Made by a program: the position numbers and the translations under genes. A stretch of DNA of 64,000 bases, from contig JARUPZ010000012.1 of the NCBI GenBank assembly GCA_031213475.1, positions 11,242,727 through 11,306,726 of the forward strand, read 5' to 3'. The notes under the pieces are model-generated. The model ran no database searches. It was not told the origin of the DNA and was given only the letters and a program-made list of their open reading frames with translations. The stretch comes from Nereocystis luetkeana (lineage: Eukaryota > Sar > Phaeophyceae > Laminariales > Laminariaceae). This document shows positions 62,601 through 64,000 of this stretch, piece by piece (the stretch's first letter is position 1; every line of letters begins with the position of its first letter).

Positions 62601-63283
62601 TAAATGGGTTAGTAAGGATTGTTATTGAAGTTGGGGTTGGTTAGTGTAAATAATGATAGTTTTGGTGTTATCGTTGTTGTTGTTCGTGTGATATTTCGTC
62701 TCCCCCCTCCCCTCCCTTTACCCCCGCGGATTATGTCAAACTCGATTACTGCCGTTCTTGCCGTTGCCCTGGTTATTTGCGTCGACGCCTCGCGCCCCCC
62801 CCTTCCCTTTTAACCCCTGAGAATGTCATCTCACCCGATTATCGCTGGTTTGGTTGGTGGGTTCGCTTTTCTTGTCGTCCTTGTTCTTCTGTCGAGCCCT
62901 GCCCCCCTGCCCGCGGATGGCATCTGACTCGATGATTGCTCGTATGATGGAGTTGTTCTCTCGCGCTTGCTCTTGTCGCCGTTGTCGTTCTTCTTCTCTT
63001 CCCTCCTTCTTTATCTTCGCTCTCCATGCTGCTGTTCTTTTACTTTTTTGCTCTCAATATCGGTTTTGTTTTTGTGCCAACGCCTTGCCTCCCCCCTCTG
63101 TCCATCATCGCCCCTGGCTGCGCACGGCACCAGACCCTATGATCCAGAAGACATGGGAGCGACGCAGCGAGTACCAGGTTATCGAGAGCATGAAGTACTT
63201 CCTAGACGGCATGGCTCGGATAATGCAGCCGCAGTACGTAGCGACGCCGCAAGATATTCTACACATTCGGATACGCAGCTCAG
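34777..63283 (+). CDS. Heterotrimeric G-protein alpha subunit, five exons in window, 3' part beyond the edge
   Basis: Exons 34777-34857, 59187-59315, 60712-60792, 61750-61846 and 63134-63283 join in frame (phases 0,0,0,1; last donor phase 1) and give about 179 residues of the N-terminal half. It starts MGCTQSKDAEDTT, the Gly2 myristoylation and Cys3 palmitoylation signature, followed by the alpha-N helix. Exon 2 carries the P-loop LLLLGPGESGKSTIFRQMK (G-x-G-E-S-G-K-S/T). Exons 3-5 code the helical domain (TPVVYANTMSTIKMVV, YFLDGMARIMQPQY). Exon 5 ends HIRIRSSG at switch I, where most G-alphas have R-x-x-T-T-G; Ser in place of Thr keeps the hydroxyl that holds magnesium. Switch II, the NKxD motif and the receptor-binding tail must follow beyond 64000. 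It would bind GTP/GDP at the inner plasma membrane and relay receptor signals with beta/gamma subunits. Introns are 24329, 1396, 957 and 1287 bp. Confidence 0.9.
37022..37169. mobile_element. MITE-C copy, expanded
   Basis: TACCACGCTGTCCGGAAATG at the left and CATTTCCGGACGGAGTGGTA at the right, with a second internal CTTTCCGGGAATGG. It looks like one copy inserted in, or recombined with, another. Confidence 0.7.
37543..37801. mobile_element. Compound cluster of MITE-C pieces
   Basis: TACCACTCTGGCCGGAAATA opens the cluster and TTACATTTCCGGCCAGAGTG closes it. Between them are further ends (GTCCGGAAAAATAATGG, GCTCTGTCCAGAATG), so three or more copies are joined. Confidence 0.65.
38912..39130. 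mobile_element. Family-E element
   Basis: GGTGATGAGATAGCACACCC, GGCTGATTTTCTCGCCAATG, GCGATGCGTCGATTGAAATA and AGGGAGTGTGTTAGCTTATT mark the copy. Confidence 0.7.
39599..39824. mobile_element. Family-F element
   Basis: GTTGAGTTCGCACAGG at the left, GTGTGCGAGCTCAAC at the right (inverted ends). The centre, AACAACTTCTTGCTTGTTG and CATCCTATTTTGGGAAGGCT, matches the copy at 52430. Confidence 0.7.
40021..40219. mobile_element. Two MITE-B copies in tandem
   Basis: The first runs from TTAACCCTTTTAGGGCTG to CCTCAAAGCG, the second from TCAACCCTTTTAGAACCGCA to GGTTCTAAAGGGGTA (40124-40219). They share the boundary TCAA, a changed TTAA, so one was probably inserted at the other's end site. The second copy is better kept. 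Confidence 0.8.
40657..40905 (+). mobile_element. SINE-1 copy, truncated at the 5' end
   Basis: The body from GTTGAGAGCGCCTTGCAGCG to a long A-run and AAAT repeat is nearly identical to the copy at 48540. Loss of the head and a long A-tail fit target-primed reverse transcription. Confidence 0.85.
40965..41216. mobile_element. Family-E element
   Basis: GGTGATAGGACAACACACTC at the left, CCAGGGAGTGTGCGTATCAC at the right, with GGTCTCGACGAGAGTTTTTC inside. Confidence 0.65.
44118..44214. mobile_element. MITE-B copy, well kept, TTAA on both sides
   Basis: Exactly bounded by TTAA; the arms are TTAATCCTTTTAGAACTGCA and TGCGGTTCTAAAAGGGTTAA. It is the sister copy of the one at 26811. Confidence 0.85.
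44735..44828. mobile_element. Decayed MITE-B copy
   Basis: TACCCCTCTTAGGACTGCG and CAAAACGGGAGTGCACTCC with CAAGGGGTAA at the end. Confidence 0.6.
46169..46254. mobile_element. MITE-C copy
   Basis: TACCACTCTGTCCCGGAATA at the left and TTTTCTGGACATAGTGGTG at the right, with CCGTTTTTACTTC inside. Confidence 0.7.
46398..46492. mobile_element. MITE-B copy, near-perfect palindrome
   Basis: TTTTAGAACCGCAGTCCCG on the left and CGGGACTGCGGTTCTAAAG on the right, with GGGGACAAAC / GTTTGTCCCC inside. Only the loop breaks the symmetry. Confidence 0.85.
46878..46908 (+). repeat. CAG microsatellite
   Basis: About ten GCA/CAG units; shorter CAG runs occur at 42760-42775 and 17140-17166. Confidence 0.9.
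47013..47214 (-). mobile_element. MITE-A copy split by a MITE-B
   Basis: The left arm (CTATTACGGGGACCATAAT) and inner part run to CCGTAGGTCCTATTTAA. A complete MITE-B follows, then ACATGGTCCCCCGTAATA closes the right arm. The MITE-B sits at the TTAA of the arm and is flanked by TTAA on both sides. Confidence 0.85.
47101..47197. mobile_element. MITE-B copy inserted in a MITE-A
   Basis: Starts TTAACCCCTTTAGAATCGCC and ends CCCCTAAAGGGGTTAA. The host MITE-A normally has a single TTAA (or TTTA) here, so TTAA is the duplicated target, as in piggyBac-type transposition. Confidence 0.85.
47485..47582. mobile_element. MITE-B copy, TTAA on both sides
   Basis: Starts TTAACCCTTTTAGAACCGCA and ends TGCAGTTCTAAATGGGTTAA. 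Confidence 0.85.
48293..48500. mobile_element. Family-E element, right end missing
   Basis: TATCACACTGGGTGATGAGA opens the element; it breaks off at a MITE-A (48502). The later insertion probably replaced or displaced the right end. Confidence 0.65.
48502..48970 (+). mobile_element. MITE-A copy split by a SINE-1
   Basis: The left arm CTATTACGGGGGGCCATAG and the start of the inner part (ACCTATAGTGCAC) are followed by a complete SINE-1. The inner part then resumes at ATGGTATACACGAAAACC and ends GTGGTCCTCCGTAATAG. The partly repeated ATGGTACAC-like junction is probably the SINE's target duplication. Confidence 0.85.
48540..48893 (+). mobile_element. SINE-1 copy, full length, inside a MITE-A
   Basis: The head has the A-box-like TGGTTCAAGTGG and the B-box GGTTCGAGCCC, both close to the RNA polymerase III consensus. 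The body follows and ends in an A-rich tail. It is the best-kept copy in the window. Confidence 0.85.
49424..49676. mobile_element. Family-E element, complete with perfect 17-bp ends
   Basis: TATCACACTAGGGTGAT at the left and its exact reverse complement ATCACCCTAGTGTGATA at the right bound 253 bp. A TACCAGGTA word lies inside, in a stretch absent from other copies. Confidence 0.85.
50342..50586. mobile_element. MITE-C copy with about 160 bp inserted
   Basis: TACCACTCTGTCCGGAAATA at the left and CATTTCGGGACAGAGTAGTA at the right enclose extra T-rich sequence not seen in other copies. Confidence 0.55.
50836..50946 (+). mobile_element. MITE-A copy
   Basis: Almost identical to the reference copy at 6385, with both ends complete. 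The close match suggests recent activity. Confidence 0.85.
51053..51157. mobile_element. MITE-B copy
   Basis: Starts TTGACCCTTTTAGGACTGCA and ends CCCAAGAGGGTTAA, with GTCGTAGCAGTC near the right end, a feature also hinted at in the copies at 11700 and 18585. Confidence 0.75.
51610..51895. mobile_element. Family-J element, TTAA at the left end
   Basis: TTAACCCTTTGGGACCCCCC at the left and GTTCCAAGAGGGTTACGG at the right. The end TTAACCCTTT is shared with MITE-B, although the interiors differ. Confidence 0.65.
51908..52045. mobile_element. MITE-B copy followed by a MITE-B fragment
   Basis: The full copy, 51908-52004, has strong arms (AGAACCGCAGTCCCGTTTTG and its complement). A left-end fragment starting TTAACCCGTCACAGACCGCA runs to about 52045 and ends before a MITE-A. 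Confidence 0.75.
52083..52195 (-). mobile_element. MITE-A copy
   Basis: The ends read TTTACGGAGGAGCATAG and CTATGCTCCCCCGTATTAG. The G-to-C change in GAGCATAG / CTATGCTC is present in both arms, so it marks a subfamily, not random decay. It follows a MITE-B (51908) and a MITE-B fragment. Confidence 0.75.
52430..52673. mobile_element. Family-F element
   Basis: GTTGAGTTCGGCTAGAGG at the left, GTGTGCGAACTCAAC at the right; AGATCTTTCCTTGAACAACT inside. A short related piece lies at about 13510-13575. Confidence 0.7.
53195..53420. mobile_element. Family-D element
   Basis: GTCGAACGTGTTTTGCCCTG and CGAACTCGATTCCGATATCG match the copies at 30600 and 56170. Confidence 0.6.
53467..53702 (+). mobile_element. 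SINE-2 copy, truncated, with AAC-repeat tail
   Basis: GGCATGTACCGG, CTGTGACCACGGCTTG and GAGCTGGGAAGTAACTG match the copy at 21768. The tail became an (AAC)n microsatellite at 53658-53699. Confidence 0.7.
54188..54475 (+). mobile_element. Family-G element
   Basis: AGATCATCTAGCTCATG, CATACAGATTTTACGGGCCC, CAACACGAGCTAGATCATAC and CTAGATCATCACGTGGGAAT. Confidence 0.6.
54912..55003. mobile_element. MITE-B copy, ends worn
   Basis: GTAGGACTGCAGTCCCG and CGGGACTGCAGTCCTA are matched arms; the TTAA ends are lost. Confidence 0.7.
55380..55540. mobile_element. Paired MITE-C pieces
   Basis: Two units, each with GGCCGGGAA(T/C)(G/A)TA at one side and a GGCCAG end at the other, sit side by side with GATATTACG-like centres. 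Confidence 0.55.
56170..56410. mobile_element. Family-D element
   Basis: ATCGAGCGTGTTTTGCCCTC and AACTCGACTCCGATATCGAT match the copy at 53195. Confidence 0.6.
56570..56815 (+). mobile_element. Family-G element
   Basis: AGATCATCTACAGATAGATC, CATATCCAACCCAGGAAACA, CTACATGGCTCCCACCC and CCTAGATCATTAAGTGGGG. Confidence 0.6.
57255..57545 (-). mobile_element. Family-G element, reverse orientation
   Basis: TTGATGATCTAGATATTTC, GTATGATCTGTATGATCT and CTCATCTTGCCGGGTG are the reverse complement of the family pattern, followed by AGGATCTAGATGATACC. Confidence 0.55.
58135..58410 (+). mobile_element. Family-G element
   Basis: CATCCACAGATAGATCATC repeated, then TTCCACCCGGAGAACATGG; the right part is worn. 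Confidence 0.55.
59050..59178 (+). repeat. Purine-rich tandem repeat before G-alpha exon 2
   Basis: Two to three units of about 50-55 bp containing GAAAATGAAAATG, AGCATACAA, TTAATGA and TAACCGATGA lie against the acceptor of exon 2. The last unit supplies ATGs in frame with exon 2: from 59154 the frame reads MTKMKMERKMQ and then DNKAEQEK. Confidence 0.65.
59525..59600 (+). repeat. Decayed copy of the G-alpha exon-2 end within intron 2
   Basis: TACGTCATCTCGGAGGACAG and GTCAACCTTATGAGTG, followed by a G-run and TACTCATGCCATG, repeat the end of exon 2, its donor and the G-run after it (59276-59360). The donor GT reads AT in the copy. Confidence 0.75.
60261..60361. mobile_element. MITE-B copy in G-alpha intron 2
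   Basis: TTACCCCTTTTAGGTCTG at the left, CTGCGGTTCTAAAAGGGTTA at the right; directly preceded by a GT microsatellite. Confidence 0.8.
60400..60640 (+). repeat. T-rich tract in G-alpha intron 2
   Basis: Long C/T-rich DNA with TTTTTTCTGTTC-like words precedes the acceptor of exon 3. The open frames across it on both strands reflect composition, not coding. Confidence 0.7.
61060..61150 (+). repeat. ATCT microsatellite with embedded TACCAGGTA words
   Basis: A TATC tetramer run is followed by two larger units, each ending in AGTCTACCAGGTATCTA, so the word was copied along with the repeat. Confidence 0.8.
61878..61981. mobile_element. MITE-B copy in G-alpha intron 4
   Basis: Bounded by TTAA on both sides; TTAACCCTTTTATTATTAGG at the left and CTAAACGGGTTAA at the right. 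It starts 31 bp beyond the donor of exon 4. Confidence 0.85.
62069..62179 (-). mobile_element. MITE-A copy in G-alpha intron 4
   Basis: The ends read CTATTACGGAGGACCTTAG and CTATGGCCCCCCGTAATAG. It abuts a family-G fragment on its right. Confidence 0.8.
62180..62320 (+). mobile_element. Family-G right-half fragment next to a MITE-A
   Basis: GATCATGCAGATTGCACGGC, CACCCTAAAACAACACGACC and GAAGTGGGAATTATC match the right half of the copy at 56570. Confidence 0.6.
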
Positions 63284-63320
63284 GTGAGTGTGGTGGTGGT
63301 GCCGGTTGTGCCCGTACGTA

Positions 63321-63510
63321 CTATTACGGGGGACCTTAGTAAATAGGACCAAATATTGTGACTAAAATATATAAATATTTCGTGTGCCCGAAGACAGAAA
63401 ATAAATAATTACCTCTATTTCCAGTACGAAATAATTGAATTGAAACCGAGGTCAATTTATTAGGTTTTTGTGTTCACCGTAGGTGTTCTTTACTATGGTC
63501 CCCCGTATTA
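63321..63510 (-). mobile_element. MITE-A copy with about 80 bp of extra inner sequence
   Basis: Both ends are good. The middle holds an AT-rich stretch (63374-63462) absent from other copies. It starts 37 bp downstream of the donor of G-alpha exon 5. Confidence 0.75.
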
Positions 63511-63539
63511 AGATTTTCAGTTGAAAACAAGGGAAAAAC

Positions 63540-63900
63540 AAATGTGCTGGTGCTGGTGTTGTTGGTGTTGGTGATGGTGGTGATTTGTTGGTGGTTTGTT
63601 GGTGTTGGTGGTGTTGGTGATGGGGGGGTTTGTAGATGGTGGGCGAGATGTTGTGGGGTTGTGGTGGTGCTTGCTTGTGGTGTTGGTGTTGGTGTTGGTG
63701 GTATTGGGTGTGATGGTGTCGGCGTGGTTTTTGTTGGTGTCGGCGTGGCGGTGGTGTTGGCGGCATCATTCGCGGTGTTATTGGCGGCATCATTCGCGGT
63801 GTTATTGGCGGTGGTGGTGGTGTATTAGGTGTGGTTTGTTAGGTGTTGGTTTGTGCTGTGTTGGGTGGTGGAGTTGTGTGTGTTGGTGTTGCGTGGTATG
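63540..63900 (+). repeat. GGTGTT low-complexity array in the G-alpha intron after exon 5
   Basis: Runs of GGTGTTGGTG-type units, with an exact 22-bp-scale repeat around GGCATCATTCGCGGTGTTATT (about 63759-63810). Open frames here on both strands are compositional. Confidence 0.8.
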
Positions 63901-63917
63901 TATGTTGGTGTGTTAGA

Positions 63918-64000
63918 CTATTACGGGGGACCATAGTAAATAGGACCAAGTGCTCTTAGTAAACATTGGGGGATATGTAGGTTTTTGTGTGTACCGTAGG
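63918..64000 (-). mobile_element. MITE-A copy cut by the window edge
   Basis: The left arm CTATTACGGGGGACCATAG and inner part to GTGTACCGTAGG are present; the right arm lies beyond the window. Confidence 0.8.

Noticed and set aside
63452-63916. Open frames rich in Val/Gly (plus) or His/Pro (minus)
   Set aside because: They are translations of the GGTGTT low-complexity array.
43-64000. Autonomous transposase, reverse transcriptase or virus-like genes
   Set aside because: No open frame shows a DDE, RT, integrase or capsid signature, and no long terminal repeats were seen. All elements found are short and non-coding.

Overview
The window is nuclear DNA of a eukaryote. Genes are split by many introns, protein-coding exons are a few percent of the sequence, and most of the rest is short non-autonomous transposons. 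Two proteins appear to start with a secretory signal followed by a plastid transit-like stretch. In the hydrolase this has the Ala-x-Ala-Phe type junction typical of algae with secondary red plastids. Together with a myristoylation-type G-alpha subunit, this suggests a stramenopile alga with a large genome, perhaps a brown alga or a relative. That placement is inference.

Three genes can be assembled exon by exon with matching splice phases. (1) Plus strand, 2077-5887, four exons: a 264-residue cysteine-rich protein of the CxxCxxCC (YkgJ / UPF0153, putative zinc- or iron-chelating) family, whose last intron appears to use a GC donor. (2) Minus strand, 34103 down to 10210, nine exons: a 377-residue plastid-type alpha/beta hydrolase related to ABHD10, in which the nucleophile serine position reads glycine. 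(3) Plus strand, 34777 to beyond the right edge: a heterotrimeric G-protein alpha subunit. Its 27-codon lipidation exon is separated from the P-loop exon by a 24.3-kb intron, and five exons lie in the window. Genes 2 and 3 are head to head with 673 bp between start codons. Genes 1 and 2 converge across 5888-10209.

The introns and spacers hold at least ten families of short elements: a 110-bp terminal-inverted-repeat element with TATTACGGGGG ends (MITE-A, about 16 copies); a 97-bp near-palindrome flanked by TTAA (MITE-B, about 20 copies, piggyBac-like); a family with TACCACTCTG ends (MITE-C); two tRNA-headed SINE families; and several longer inverted-repeat families (D to K). Nested insertions give a relative order: MITE-B inside MITE-A, SINE inside MITE-A, MITE-B inside family H, family E inside family H. 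I recognised no transposase, reverse transcriptase or capsid gene, so all of these depend on enzymes coded elsewhere.

The most unusual signals are: (a) very short words, above all TACCAGGTA/TACCTGGTA, also ACAGCAGTA and CTATTAATAG, scattered through the non-coding DNA far above chance; (b) exon edges whose sequence recurs as decayed tandem copies in the adjoining intron or 3' flank, seen in two genes, with exon-abutting repeat arrays in the third; (c) the apparent loss of the catalytic serine in the hydrolase; and (d) the 24-kb G-alpha intron, whose acceptor lies in purine-rich repeats and sits next to an in-frame ATG.
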